A model generated the notes under the pieces. The model ran no database searches. It was not told where the DNA came from and saw only the letters and a list, made by a program, of their open reading frames with translations. A stretch of DNA of 64,000 bases. Origin: Amyelois transitella. Lineage: Eukaryota; Arthropoda; Insecta; Lepidoptera; Pyralidae. Both the position numbers and the translations under genes were made by a program. The stretch lies in NCBI RefSeq assembly GCF_032362555.1, contig NC_083512.1:11086001-11150000 (forward strand), in the 5' to 3' direction. Numbering within the stretch: position 1 is the stretch's first letter; every line of letters begins with the position of its first letter. Positions 22,101 to 37,100 of this stretch are shown here, piece after piece.

Positions 22101-25100
22101 GTACATTAATGTCGGGACCAACATCGGATTATGCTACGGTTATCTAAGTACACTTTAAGGGAATAGGGATGAAAATTGATAGGGAGGAGCGTCGTTGGGC
22201 TAATCGGTAAAGTGTCCGGTTAAAATGCGTGATGCGCAGAAAGGCACAGGTTCAAATCCCATCTCGGCCATGTACCAATGATTATTTTCGAAGTTATGTA
22301 CATTAGTTTGATTTCTTAGGGTAAGGGAAAATCATCGTGAGGAAACCTGCACATTTAGGCAACTGGATGTGTAACCATGATCGATCAAATACAGGTTAGG
22401 TTTACCTGTGAAGGTTGCGGAGGTCAGATGGGAGTCGCTTCGTGTAAAAACCTGACTCACCCAATCCATGGTCAAAGGCATACCCCGGGCTCCTCTCCAG
22501 AGTGGTGAGAATGCAACCGGGACTAAAGCCAGGGTATTATTTATCTGTTTGCTATTTTTTAAGGGCTAGTATTAGCATTACGTACCACCTATTGTACCTT
22601 TGAGGCACAATAAAGTTTTAAATAAATGACATACGCATGTAAAACCATGAACAAAAGCTAGTTAGCAATAAAATAATTCAACGCACGGACACAGATTACC
22701 ATCAATTATGTAAATAATGGACGTAGTTGCGTTTCCTTCACTTATCGTCGTTTGAGCGAGTCGTAAGATATTCAAATCTGAGTTTAGTGCACTCATAACG
22801 GCCATTACTATAAAATATTTATTGTTCCTACTTAGTCGCGGTTCACATATGAGGCGATAAGCTTTTGCTAGCAACTGCAGTTTGTATGTGGAATTTTCAA
22901 AATTGTATTGTAAATTGTATTGAAGTTACTTCTATGCCGTGTGGTCCATCTCTTTCCCATGGATGTCGTATAAGGCGACTAAGGGATAGGCTTACAAACT
23001 TGGGATTCTCAATTCTATCATGAAGCTAAATAGCTGAACGTGGCCATTCAGTCTTTTCAGGACTGTTGGCTCTGTCTACCCTGCTCGCAAGGGATATAGA
23101 CGTGACCATTATGTATGTATGTATGTAAGTTACTCCTATATTATTTGTAAGTTTACGTTATGGCAGAGTGGAAATACGCATTGATGAGTGACAGATTGTT
23201 ATATTTCATTGATAACGATTACTTGATATGATAATTGAAGTCACCATATTTTTGACAATGAATAAAGTATGATAGTGATATTGAAAGGAGAGTGAACGCG
23301 GGGAACATGGTGAATGGAGCTTTGCATGCCTTTATGAGCAGTCAGAAACTATCCAAAAAGGCTCGACTGGCTGTGCACAGGGGCGTGTTGGTCCCGACAT
23401 TAATGTATGGGAGTGAAAGTTGGGTATGGCAAAAGAAGCATGAAAGCAGAATAAATGCAGTGGAAATGAGAGCGTTAAGGAGTATGATGGGTGTGAAATT
23501 GAGTGACAGGATAAGGAACAGCGTGATAAGGGAATGTTGTGATGTGAAAGAAGATGTAGTTACAGGAATAGAAAAGGGTATGTTAAGATGGTTCGGTCAT
23601 GTGGAGAGGATGAATGAAAGCAGGTTGACTAAGCAGATATACAAGGAGAGTGTGGAGGGAAAGGTCGGAGTGGGAAGACCTAGACGAACGTATCTTGATC
23701 AAATTAAGGACGTCCTGGTAAAGGGTCAGGTCAAAAGTACCCGAAACCGCCGAGCTTGTATGAAGAGAGTTATGAATGTGGACGAAGCGAAAGAAGTATG
23801 CAGAGATCGTGGCAAGTGGAAAGAGGTAGTCTCTGCCTACCCCTCCGGGAAAGAGGCGTGATTTTATGTATGTATGTATGTAATAAAGTCCGCATTATGT
23901 CCATCCTTTGTAAATGTTTTGTGTGCAATAAAGTTTACAATAAATAAATAAAAAAGAAATACATAACATAAACATAACATAAAAATCACGCCTCTTTTCC
24001 GGAGGGGTAGGCAGAGACTACCTCTTTCCACTTGCCACGATCTCTGCATACTTCCTTCACTTCATCCACATTCATAACTCTCTTCATGCAAGCTCGGCGG
24101 TTTCGGGTACTTTTGACCTGACCCTTTACCAGGACGTCCTTAATTTGATCAAGATACGTTCGTCTAGGTCTTCCCACTAAAAAAGAACATATAAATATAT
24201 GCATGCACATTACACAAATTGAGTTAGTTGATGTGCAATTATAACTAATTATAACAAAAATAAAAATTTATAAGGTTACTCAGCCCAAAATGATATTAAC
24301 GAGATCAATAGCTGTTAAATACCTGGTTATTTTTCAGTTTTTACATAAAGCAATTTAAATAGAAGTTTATTTACCTTTCTGACTAAAAATGCCGTGTGGT
24401 TCCCAGCACCAATACAAAAAAGAATAGGACCACTCCATCTCTTTCCCATGGATGTCGTAAAATGCGACTAAGGGATAGGCTTGCAAACTTGGGATTCTTT
24501 TTTAGGCGATGGGTTAGCAACCTGTCACTATTTGAATCTCAATTGTATCATTAAGCCAAATAGCTGAACGTGGCCATTCAGTCTTTTCAGGACTGTTGGC
24601 TCTGTCTACCCCGCAAGGGATATAGACGTGATCATATGTATGTATGCTGACTAAAAAACCGAGGTTATAGAAGGGAGGAAAAACTTATTGACGAAATTAA
24701 AACAACTCTCGTGCTGGCAAAACAACAGGTGTAAAAACCCGCATTTCCATTGTACCTTGATCTCAAAATAGTTATACTTTAGTATTTACTTGAGGTTATA
24801 TTTCAAGGCAAATATATATATATATCTAACTAAAAACATCTAATAAGGGATCCTTATAAGGATGTTTTTGTTCATAAATTAATAATAAGGTTATTCGCAA
24901 ATTCCACGACGACTATAGTTTTTACGCAATCTTCAAGAAGTTCGTAAGTTAATGCGTAAAGAGAAAACAAACACACAAATAAACTTACTTTCGCATTTTT
25001 TTTAACTTATTCTGACAAGAACAAAGTCCATCACTCTTACATACTATACATCGTATAGTCACGTCCATATCCCTTGCGGGGTAGACAGAGCCGACAGTGT

Positions 25101-28100
25101 TGAAATATCTGAAAAGCTACGTTCAGCTGTAGATCTTCATGATGGAATTGAAATTCAAAATAGAGTGACACTAGCTGTGCCTGCGACTTTGTCCGCGTGG
25201 AATAGTTATTTTGGGCATCATTGAAGCCTTCAAGGTTGAATAATTTTTCTCTTTTTTTTCACATATTCCATTATTTCTTTGCTCCTTATAGTTGTAGCGT
25301 GATGTTATATAGCCTAAAGCCTACCTCGATAAATGTTATCTTTATCGCAAAAAGAACTTTTCATTTCGAACCAGTAGTTCCTGAGATTAGCGCGTTCAAA
25401 CAAACAAACTCTTCAGCTTTATAATATTAGTATAGATTATGTAATTTACTTAGATTTTATTCATAACTCGTCTCGAAACACACCATTAATTTGCTCAAAC
25501 TCGCCATGTTTGTTGAGATGGGTGCTCCAAATGAACGCAGTATTAGAGGAAACGTATTTATGTAATGCAATTATATGGCCATTATCATACTCATTAACCC
25601 ATTGGCTAGTACTTGTCAATGTAAACCTTCGAAATCAGATGATGACCCGTTTGGCATTTAACGGGTTATTTTGTACGTATTTTGCAATCATTAGTGTTAT
25701 AATTAACATATGTAGATCATGAAGACTGTACATACATATATATTTAACGTCTATTTCCCACGGGGTAGACATATCCAACTGCAATTAGGTCATTTATTCG
25801 ATTTAGGGCAAAAAAATTGTTCGTGTGATGATTGTATTTTAATGAAATTTTTCATGACGATTTGATAATATAGTTTGTCTCAGCTGCTTCTCTTGCCGCG
25901 CATTTTGTAAAAGTCTATCAAGGGATAGGCTCTCTACCCTGTAGTCAATAAAGACGTGATATGTTCATAGGTAATTCTTTTTCTATTGGTGCCGTGTGGT
26001 TCCCGGTACCAATAGAAAAAGAATAGGACCACTCCATCACTTTCCGACAAAAAAGGCAACTAAGGGATAGGCTTATAAACATGGGATTCTTTTAGGCGAT
26101 GGGCTAGCAACCTGTCACTATTTTAATCTCAATTCTATCTTAAAGCCAAATAGTGGCCTATCAGTATTTTTAAGACTATTGGCTTCGTCTATCCCGCAAG
26201 GGATATAGACGTGATTATATGTATGAATATAAATAAAAAAATGATTAGTTGAATGTCTAAGTATATGTTGCGAACGACTATTGTAAATTTACTACAACCT
26301 TATCAAAAGGGCTCAATAGTTACAACAGTTGAACTTAATATAATAAGCACTTTCTATAATTTTCTTAATGGCACACGCGTACTCGCTTAAAAGATTTTTA
26401 CTATTAAATGACCCTTAGCTAATACCTCGGACGGTGTGACCCGGTACCTCGGCCATCAAATATTGATTTAATGATTGCCCAACTCGTGTAAATGTTTGTC
26501 GCACTCGCCCGCCGTAACTTCCGTTTGATTTGCTGTCGTTACGTACGCTACATTCAAAATTCATTGCTGCCAAAATTATTTTAAATACATACAAATATTA
26601 TGAAGTCTATCCCTTGCGGAGTGGACAGAGCCAACAGTCTTGAAAATACTGTTAGGTCACGTTAAGCTGTACGGCTTAATGATAGAATTGAGATTCAAAT
26701 AGCGACAGGTTGCTAGCCCAAGTTTATAAGCCTATCCGTAAGTTGCCTTTTACGAAATATCCATGGGAAAGAGATGAAGCAGTCCTATTCCTTTTCTATT
26801 GGTGCTAGGAACCACACGGCACAGAAACTTGTAACATTTAATAAAAGCTCACCGCGAGATTTCCGACGACGACCATCTATCTAATTGCAAAACGAAAAAC
26901 AATTTGCACAAAAACAATGTTTGTTTATGCGATTTGTCACGAGTAGAGACCACAGAATATAAATCACAACAGGGTAGTATCTTGTAATCATTTTAATTGT
27001 GTCTTGTGACATATTTAAAATGATTACAAGATACTTTTTTGCTTAGCTTCTATGGTCTAGCAAAAAAACGTAAGAGCATGCAGAGATCGTGGCAAGTGGA
27101 AAGATGTAGTCTCTCTACCTCCGGGTAGAAGGCGTGATTATATGAATGTACTAGAGGCCGCCCGCGGCTTCGTCCGCGTGGAATCAATCCCGCGGGAACT
27201 CCGGGATAAAAAGTAGCCTCTATATTATTCTGGGTCTTCAGCTACTTACATACCAAATTTTATCGTAATCCGTTCAGTAGTTTTCGCGTGAAAGAGTAAC
27301 AAACATCCTTACTGACATACAAACTTTCGCATTTATAATATTAGTAGGATGTATGTTACGTACGCTACATTCAAAATTGATTGCTGCCAAAATTATTTTA
27401 CATTCATACATATATTATGACGTCTACCCGTTTCGGAGTGGACAGAGCCAACGGTCTTGAAAAGACTAATAGGCCACGTTCAGCTTATTGGCTCGATGAT
27501 GGAGCATCGCAATCGCATCTAAAAAAGAATCCCAAGATAATAAGCCTATCCCTTAGAAAGAAAAGAAGAGAGAAAGAATTGTCGTATTATTTATTTTATC
27601 AGTGCGAAGAACCACACGGTACAGTGGTATTCTGGTGAAAGATCATACTTATTTTCACTCGATTTATTATTCACACGTTCGTAGGGCGCGTTTATGTCTT
27701 TTCAAAGCGAATTTTGCGATCTACCATTACGCAGTTTTGACTACTTTTGACCCTCATACGACAGTTCATTGTTTTATTTGACCCAATGACTTATTGCCAA
27801 ATGTGACGATCATTAACATAGCTGTCAAAGATTCCCATTTGATGGAAATTCTTACAAGTGAAAGTTGTTTGAATTAACAATTTGTTGTACAGTATTTATG
27901 CATTTTGTAATTAGTATATGCCATGCCCTTCCACCGTAGCGTGGCACGCGCGACGCCGTTTTCATCGCGCGAAAAACTATCGCGGTTTCACTTTTTATTA
28001 TGACGTAAACCGGAATAGCGGTAGTTTCTCGCGCGATAAAAATGGCGTCGCGCGTGTCATGCTACGCGGCTGCAAAGGTTGCGGAGATCAGATGAGACTT

Positions 28101-31100
28101 GTTTCTGAAATCTGACTTTCCCGATTCAGGACAAAAGCTTTAATAATTAATTAGTCGTTAAAATTATAAATATTTAAATATTTGTGCTTACGATAGAAAT
28201 ACCTACTGCCGAGAGAAAAAGACATAACTCTTATTACGTACAGCATCAGAAAGACTCCATCCATTAGTTATAGTACTTAACAATTTATCGTCGAAATGCA
28301 AGTAGTTTTATGATGTGCGTCAAATGTTTATAATCCGTCAAACTATATCATAAAGCAATCAAAAACTAATAATGTTAGCCAATAAACGTAAAAAAGTATA
28401 TAAAATTTTTGTTGCGCTAAATTTCTCGCTGTTCTAAAAATAGACCCATTGAATAGCAGGTGTTAATTGTATTATCATTACGGACGAATACAAAGTATTA
28501 CGTAAGTAACATTATGTTAATATTACCTTAGAGTATACATACATATACATATGCTCACATCTATATTCCTTGCGGAGTAGACGGAGCCAACATCTTGAAG
28601 AGACTGATAGGATACTCAGATGACAGATGTTTGGCTTTATGATATAATTGTGATAAGAAGTAACTTAACCTATAGAGATAGAAAGATAGACTCTTTATTT
28701 CACCATAGGTAAGAAAAAGAAAAACAGAAAAAAAACACAGGTACTTAATGAGGTACAAAGGCGGACTTATCGCTAAAGCAATCTCTTCCGTGCCGTGTGG
28801 TTCCCGGCACCAGTACAAAAAGAATAGGACCACTCCATCTTTTTCCCATGGATGTCGTAAAAGGCGACTAAGGGATAGGCTTACAAACTTGGGATTCTTT
28901 TTTTAGGCGATGGGCTAGCAACCTGTCACTATTTGAATTCTATCATTAAGCCAAATAGCTGAGCGTGGCCTATCAGTCTTTTCAAGACTGTTGGCTCTGT
29001 CTACCCCACAAGGGATATAGACGTGACCATATGTATGTATGTATGCAATCTCTTCCAGTCAACCTTAGAGCCTGGATGTGTCTTTTTCTGTCCCTTGGAT
29101 TTACTCCCTCATGTCTCTGGAGACGAGCCCAGGGTGCGTCTGTTGCTGTTGCCGATTTATATCTTTTTCTTCTAGGCGATGGGCTAGCAACCTGTCACTG
29201 TTTGAATCTCAATTCTATCGTTAAGCCATACAGCTGAACGTCCCTTATCGGTCATTTCGAGACTGTTCGCGCTGTCAAAACAGCAAAGGGATATAGACGT
29301 GATTATATGTATGTAAATCCGCGTAATTTCCCATCTCATTTCTGAAATCTAGTTAGTATCTACTACATTTGTAAGGGATTTATTTTTAATTTTTTTACTA
29401 TATTTTCATTCTAGGGGACAGACTCATATACTTGGGATTCCTGTTTTAGGCGATGGGCTGGCAACCTGTCACTATTTGAATCTCAATTCAATCATTAAGC
29501 CGGACAGCTAGGCGTGGCCTTTCAGTCTTTTGATTACTGTCGGCTCTGTCTACCCCGCAGGATATGTAGACGTGATTATATGTTATGTTACAACATTAGT
29601 CAAATCCTCCAATTATTACCCTACCGGCGTTTGTATTGGTTGTGTCAGTTCCTCACCTCATTGGGCAGGAGACAGAGGTGCGCCTGAGCATTCCCAGAAT
29701 TATCAATACCTAAAGGTTGGCAATACTGATATTGATTGCACAACAAACCCGTTACTGGACGTCTTGTGTTTACTCGCTTATTAACTAACGTATTTAATTC
29801 GGTCAAGAGCGAATTTTTCTTATAAATAAAGGTTCTATTTTTTTAAAAGCTTTGATTTAGTTCGACTTGTTATTATATGAGTAGCACCTATGAATTTTGT
29901 TTCTTGTGATTTTCAGTCTTGACGTTTTCTGTGTACATAAATTAGTAAAAATAAATAAATAATATACCTAATACAAATAGTTAGTCAACGAAAATGCTTA
30001 TAAACTTATAATTATGTACATTTTATGAACATTAACAAAATAGTTACATACATGCATATTGCCACGTCATCCCTTGCGGGGTAGACGTTCAGCAGTATGG
30101 CTTAATGATTAAATTGAAATTTAAAAAATGACAGGTTGCCAGCCCATCGCCTAAAAGAGCAATCCCAAGTATATAAGCCCATCCTTTAGTCGCCATTTAC
30201 GACATCCATTGGAAGGAGATGGCGTGTTCCTATTCTTTTTTTCTATTGGTATCGGGAACCACACGGCACTCCATCTATTCATTACATTTATCATCTAACC
30301 CCAACTTTAGGGATTCCTAAAGTGAAAAATATTCGTAAAGGTTTTCTAATTACACGACGGAATCCTAAACATCTTGATTACTTAGTGTACTGTATCCAGT
30401 TTTTAACGTATTGGGTAATATATGTGCGCTCTTTATTATCTAACGAAATCGGTTTGTTCACAAATATATATTTTTTTCTCAGATGAGTATTTTTAATTTT
30501 TACCTTTGTATGGTGAAATCATTGGCTTGTTCCATGAATAGAAATAAGTTCCATAATAAAGATATTAAAATCTAGGCTCTACATATTTAGTTCCGACACA
30601 AATCCCACAAACTTTCTTATTTATGAAAATTAAAAAATAATAAATAGTTAAGATTGTAGACTACCTAAATTAAGAATTATTTTTTATTCTGGAAATTCAC
30701 AAAATGTCACAGCCCAATAACATATCCTACTTTCTGTTATGTCAAAGTGCAATCTGCAATTGAACCCTCTGACCTACTGTTAAATGAGAGGTTATGTCAA
30801 GTTATTTATTCATCAATTGTCGGCACAATTGTCGGTTATCATGTATCAATGAATAGGAATAAATGTAATACTCGTGTCATCGTCAGCTGTCTGTCTGTCC
30901 GTCCGTCAGAGATGAATCGACCGTGTAATTTTGGCAGACAAAAAAATGCGATGTGTGCTAAGCCTTACTTCTATTTAAAATATAGATATACAAGTACTAT
31001 CTATAGGTTAGGTACATGTCTTTCTATGCATGTTGCAAGAGGCGACTAAAGACGCGACAAAAACGACATTCATATTATATTTCGTTGTCACACTAATAAA

Positions 31101-34100
31101 CGAAATAAGTATAATATAATATACTTTTTTTTTGTATTTTATGTTCTCATGTAAGTGATGTAAAATACGAGTATGTCTTTATGAGAATTAGAGTCTATAA
31201 ACCTAAACATATATGAGTCGAACTGCAAGGGTTGCGAAGGGCAATCGAGCCGAATCGTCGCTCCCGCTACACACACATAATTAGCTGCGCCTCATTTCCG
31301 GACGGGCAGGCAGAGACTTCATTTTCCACTTATCACGATCCCTGCAATACATATAAATACATGTTTGTAAGTATGAGAACTATACCAAACTATTGTCCGT
31401 AAAATTTTCCCAATATTCAGATTTTGTCGAACGTGATTTGATTATCAATTAGGTTCACACGCGAAAATTCTAGCTAATTAGGTATAATTTTTAACTATTG
31501 TTAGTTCACGTAGTGTAATTACCCATATTTGCTTACTTTATCAAGATTAAAATAATTATCTAAGTACATGAAAACGTTTAAGATTTGAGCATTTAAGCTT
31601 GCAAGTTTCTATCTCAGCAAATTATATTAAGTAATAGCTGTGCCCGCGACTTCGTCCGCGTGGAATAGTTATTTTGGGCATCATTGAATCCTTCAAGGAT
31701 GAATAATTTTCCCCGTTTTTTTCCCTTTTTCATTATTTCTTCGCTCCTAATAGTTGCAGCGTGATGATAGCCTAAAGCCTTCCTCGATAAATGGTCTATT
31801 AAACGCAAAAAGATTTTTTCAATTCGAACCAGTAGTTCCTGAGATTAGCGCGTTCAAACAAACAAACAAACTCTTCAGTTTTATAATATTAGTATAGATA
31901 TATATATAGGTCAGGTCAAGAGTACCCGAAATCGCCAAGCCTCCATAAATAGAGTTATGAATGTGGATGAAGCGAAAGAAGTATGTAGAGATCGTGGCAA
32001 GAGGAGAGTTGTAGTCTCTGCCTACCCTATGTACCTATGTATATATATAAAAGTACATAAGTTTTTACATGTAAGATCTTATGTTCTCATTGCTTAACAG
32101 CAATGCAACGAGTATAATTACTAATTCATTTATTGAAATCTCCTTACGTCCGAGTGGATTGAATACCAATGAAGGTTTAACATATTAAATGCTTAGGTGG
32201 GTATACGTAGGTTCTTATTTGCGTTTGTATTTTGTGAGCAAAAATACTCACTGTTGCTTGCATTGTTTGAGTTAGTACTGTGTGATATATACTCACTTTT
32301 GGCTTCAGATCAGACGTAGATTAATTAGAAATTTCCGTTCCCTGGAAATGCCAGAAAAACCTAGCCAGTATAAGCACATTCAGGCAACTGGATGTGTAAC
32401 CGTGATCGATCCAATACGGGTTAGGTTTACCTGCGAAGGGTGTGGAGATCAGACGGGAGTCGCTTCGTGTAAAAACCTGACTCACCCAATCCAGGATCCA
32501 TGATCAATGGCATACCCCGGGCTCCTCTCCAGAGTGGTGAGGATGCAACCGGGTCTATAGCCAGGAGGAAGTATTTGGAAGAAGATAGAATTTTACTTAT
32601 TAGTCGACCACTGTGCCCAAGAAGAAGGGGCATGCCTTAGATATCCTGGTTAGACGTCGCAAAAGATGATGTGCGAACCCATCTACTTGAAACGGTGGAA
32701 GGCGATGACAGGACAAAGTAGAGTGACAGTTTGTTTATTGAATTAAATTTAGATGGAAACATACTTTACAAGCCGAATGCTCAATATTTCACTTGTAATC
32801 AATCACAATTAAGTTGATTGTGGCTGCCTAACCGTCGTGTAAAATATCCTTCGACAAAAATACTTATTAGCATTGTAATGATTTAAGGTATATGCTTACA
32901 AACTTAGGATTTTTTTTTCAGGCGATGGGCTAGCAACCTGTCACTATTTGAATCTCAATTCTTTCATTAAGCCAAATAGCTGAGAGTGGCCTAGCAGTCT
33001 TTTCAAGACTTGTTGGCTCTGTCTACCCCACAAGGGATATAGACGCGACTATATGTATGTATATTATAAAATAGGTAAGAACAAAGAACTGCTTCAATGA
33101 CCCTGACCACATGTATGTATGAATTCGGTATCGAGTAAATAATAAAGTTACTTAATTATCTATCTATATTTTTTTATTATGATGAGCTTACATGAAAAGA
33201 TTGATGAATTTGGATGATGCAAAAGAAGTAGGTATGCAGGGGTCGTGGTAGGTGGAAAGGTTATATTTGGAAAAGAAACCAAAATAACCTTACTTTAACT
33301 TTTTCAATTTTTATTGGTACCGTGAGTAGGTCGCCGATCAATTAAAAAAAAGTATTTGGAAACCAACAAAAACGTCACAAAATTGTCATTGTCACAAATC
33401 TAAGTGAAGACAGAAACTGACCTATGACATTCGTTTTCAATTTGTTATGTAAAGAAATGCCTATGTTATTGCTATTATGAATACATAATGTCCATTTGGC
33501 AGCTGTGGGGTTCCTGATCGAATAGAAATTGGGCCACTTCATCCCTTTATCAATGTGGGCGACAACTTAGTTATACTTGGCAAAGTAAAACTAAACGCTC
33601 TCTCATTATACTTCGAGGGTATTGGTTTTGATAAATGTACCTGCATTATGCTTAATGTTAATTTATTATTTTTAATTAAGTAAATGTTAAGTACCAACCA
33701 CATATAGCATGCAGACTTTCCTGATAAAACGTTAGCTAAGGTTTGATAATGTATTACCTACTGGTATATTGCAATCTTAACAATTTTTAAGTTCATTCAA
33801 TCTTGAAATATGTACAAAATTGCCCAAGTCTCCTCAAAGTAGAACAAACGTGCAAATAGTATACACTAGATATTCTTTTAATTTTTTTTTAACAAAAAAT
33901 ATTTTATTTTCGTGCAAACCCCATTATTTCACCATTTTATACAACACAAAATATTGTGACACACTGTGAACATATCCTAAATTCCTCATGTCACGTACAA
34001 AAAACGTGGCGCCCAAAACGGTCGTTACACAGTCCTCAGTGTGTTTTAAAGAGACAAAATAGGCTGTTTTCGTTGTATTACGACACAATTACTTTGTAAT

Positions 34101-37100
34101 AAAACGAATGTTTTTAAAATATTTGTCATGGATAAAGGAGGTGTGATGTAAGTATGTTGCAAACCTCCGAATCTAAAAAACATACATATATACGTATTAT
34201 CACATTTATAACCCTTGCGAGATACATAGAATCAACAGTTTTGAAAAGAATGTAAGGCTACGTTCAGCTGTGTAGCTTAAAGAGAGAGAGCTTGAGATTC
34301 AAAGAGTGACAGGTTGCTAGCCGATCACTTACAAAAATCGCAAGCTTATAAGCCTTTCTCTGAGTCGCGTTTTACGAAAAGACTTAGGAAAGATGTAGAG
34401 CGATCCTAATCTTAGGGAGCCACACGGTACGTTGATGAAGAACGAACGCCGTAAAAAGACTTGGCTTGATCGCCATTTATCGAAGATTATTCCAGTGTGA
34501 TCTCTCAAAAGGATCCACTCTCAATTATTATTATCGTTTTAAACGATTGATCAATATATAAAACAAAAAAAGTTTAAAGATTAAGATCAAAGGAAAATAT
34601 GTAGTCTCTACCTACCCCTCTGGGAAAGAGGCATAATTTTATGTTAGTATAAATTTTTATAAATGTAATTAGACCTAATTACCTCAGTACCTGTACCAAA
34701 GTTGGTTCACAATTAATGACGGAATCATAATTATGTAGATTTGTAACATTGATGACCGGTAGTGCATTCCATTGCACATGCCGGTATATACCGCAGCAAG
34801 GTCAATGAACACAGTAATTTGCTAGTTAAATACATACATACATAGAATCACGTCTATATCCCTTGCAGGGTAGACAGGGCCAACAGTCTATTCAGTCATT
34901 TCAGCTATTTGGCTCTAAGATAGAATTGAGATTCAAATAGTGACAGGTTGCTAGCCCATCGCCTAGAAGAAGAATCCCAAGTTTATAAGCCTATCCCTTA
35001 GTCGCCTTTTATGACATCCACGGGAAAGAGAAGGAGTGGTCCTATTCTTTTTTCTAATGGTGCCGGGAATCACACGGCATTTTATTAGTTTATGCAACGA
35101 AATTAATTGTACATTCTTAGAAGAAGAACTAACTAATAACACTGAATATAGGATAAGACTACTAATCTTTTCCATATTGATGGACTCAAAATTAAAGGCC
35201 GCAGACCGGACGAAGTGGAAAGACATATGTTGGAAAGCGGACCCCAGGTCCCAAAGCACTCTGGTGGAGGGTGCAACTGGGAATGATAAAAGATGAGAGA
35301 GAGATACCTTTCCTATTGAAGTTGTAGATCACCAGTAAGCCTATAGGCGAGTTTAAAACAGATCTGCACTGTCAAATCAATTCACTTCTAAGCCAGTGGT
35401 AAGTAAGAGCTACTGGTAGTTAATCTAACTTGTAAGAGCTTTGAGAATTAGTAGCAAAGAACGCACACATTTACAATATAGATCGAGATACCTGTCTAGA
35501 ATAGAACCACTCCATTTTCTTTCCATGGATGTAGTAAAAGGCGACTAAGGGATTCATGAACTTGAGATTCCTCTTTTAGGAGATAGGCTAGCAACCTGTC
35601 ACTATTGGAATCGTAATTCTATCATTAAGCCTAACAGCTGAACGTAGCCTTTCAGTCTTTCAAGACCGCTGGCTCTGTCTACTGCGCAAGAGCATATATG
35701 TATGAGTGTTTGTATGTGTGTGTGTGTATCCAGTCTCAAAGGAGGTTCGAGACTTAGGTTTTGGGAAAATAACTCAAAAATACGAAAAGAAAATTTGGAT
35801 AGACATCTGCGAGTGAGCAACTAGAACGTTAACCCTTCCTCACCAACTTTCACCACCACACTTTCACCCCCGCCCCGGCGACCCCTTAACCAGCACGAGC
35901 GTGTAACAAAGAGGATCTGTCACCAATGACGTAACTTCATTGATATTCCTAACATTGTTCACTGCGGTGCGTTGCATTTGGGTATGCGTAACGTGAGCTG
36001 CGGTTTGATTGGAGGCGTGTAAGTCACAAGCGTTATGACCTGGAATTTTAAGGTCTAATGTAGAATTATTAAAGTATCATAGTCATCCGTAGAAATCGTA
36101 TAATCGTAAGCTGATAGGGAGAAAACAGATAGGCAGACTTTATAACTTTGAAAAGACATTATTATTGACATCCTCACCTTTACCGGCCTTTAAACAGCTG
36201 CAGTAGGTACTTAGATTGGGAATCGGCTTCATGTTCACTGCTAGTGGTGCTGACTGTCATTTCTAGAGAGGTTTTCTTCAAGCATATTATGGTAGTTAAG
36301 TTCAGAATTCTAATAAATGTAATTGATTTGTCAACTACTCGTAATACGGCTTATTCGAACAAAGCTCTAAATAAGAACTTGAAAAAGAAAGGCCTGAATC
36401 GCATATTTAGAAATCTAAACTGCCGTGTGGTTTCGGGCACTTTAGAATAGAACCACTCCATATGATTTCCATGAATGTCGTAAAAAGAGACTAAGGGATA
36501 TGCTTATAAACTCGGATTTCCACTTGTAGGCGATGGGCTAGTAGCCTGTCACTATTTGAATCTCAATCCCATTATGAAGCCATACAGCTGAGCTTGGCCT
36601 TTAGGTCTTTTCAAGGCTGTTGGCTCTGTCTACCCCGCAAGGTATGTAGACGTAACTATACGTATGTATATAGATACATGTAAATGTGATAGATACATGT
36701 TGAAGAGGTTTTTTTACTTTGCGGATAACTATAACGATTAAACTACTTTGAATCTCTATCAATCAGGCGTTAGCCTTACATCCACAGCCGTAGTTAGAGG
36801 ACACAGCGGAGGCCCGACCTTGTGGTAGCGAGTCCAATATTTACTGACGATAAATACTCAACTTTTGGCTGTTGGGTGTTGAAGATACACATAATTACGT
36901 GATGATCACGGGTCAGGGGTATTGAACATTTGTGTTACCGTGAGACGAATAGTAAGCATGTGTTGAAGGTAATTTGAACTTTTGAGCAATAATATATCGT
37001 TGATCACAGTAAATATCATTTTATGAGGTAGAATATGTGTTCACAGAAACTGTACCTAAATACTTAAGGCCTACATTGTATCCATATTCAAGGAATAAAT

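Noticed and set aside
22190..22270. tRNA gene at the head of SINE C
   Set aside because: Same reasoning: the head is fused to a repeat body found elsewhere in the window.
23268..24182. One RTE copy rearranged by twin priming
   Set aside because: Both the plus and the minus parts contain the LINE 3' end, so they must be separate insertions.
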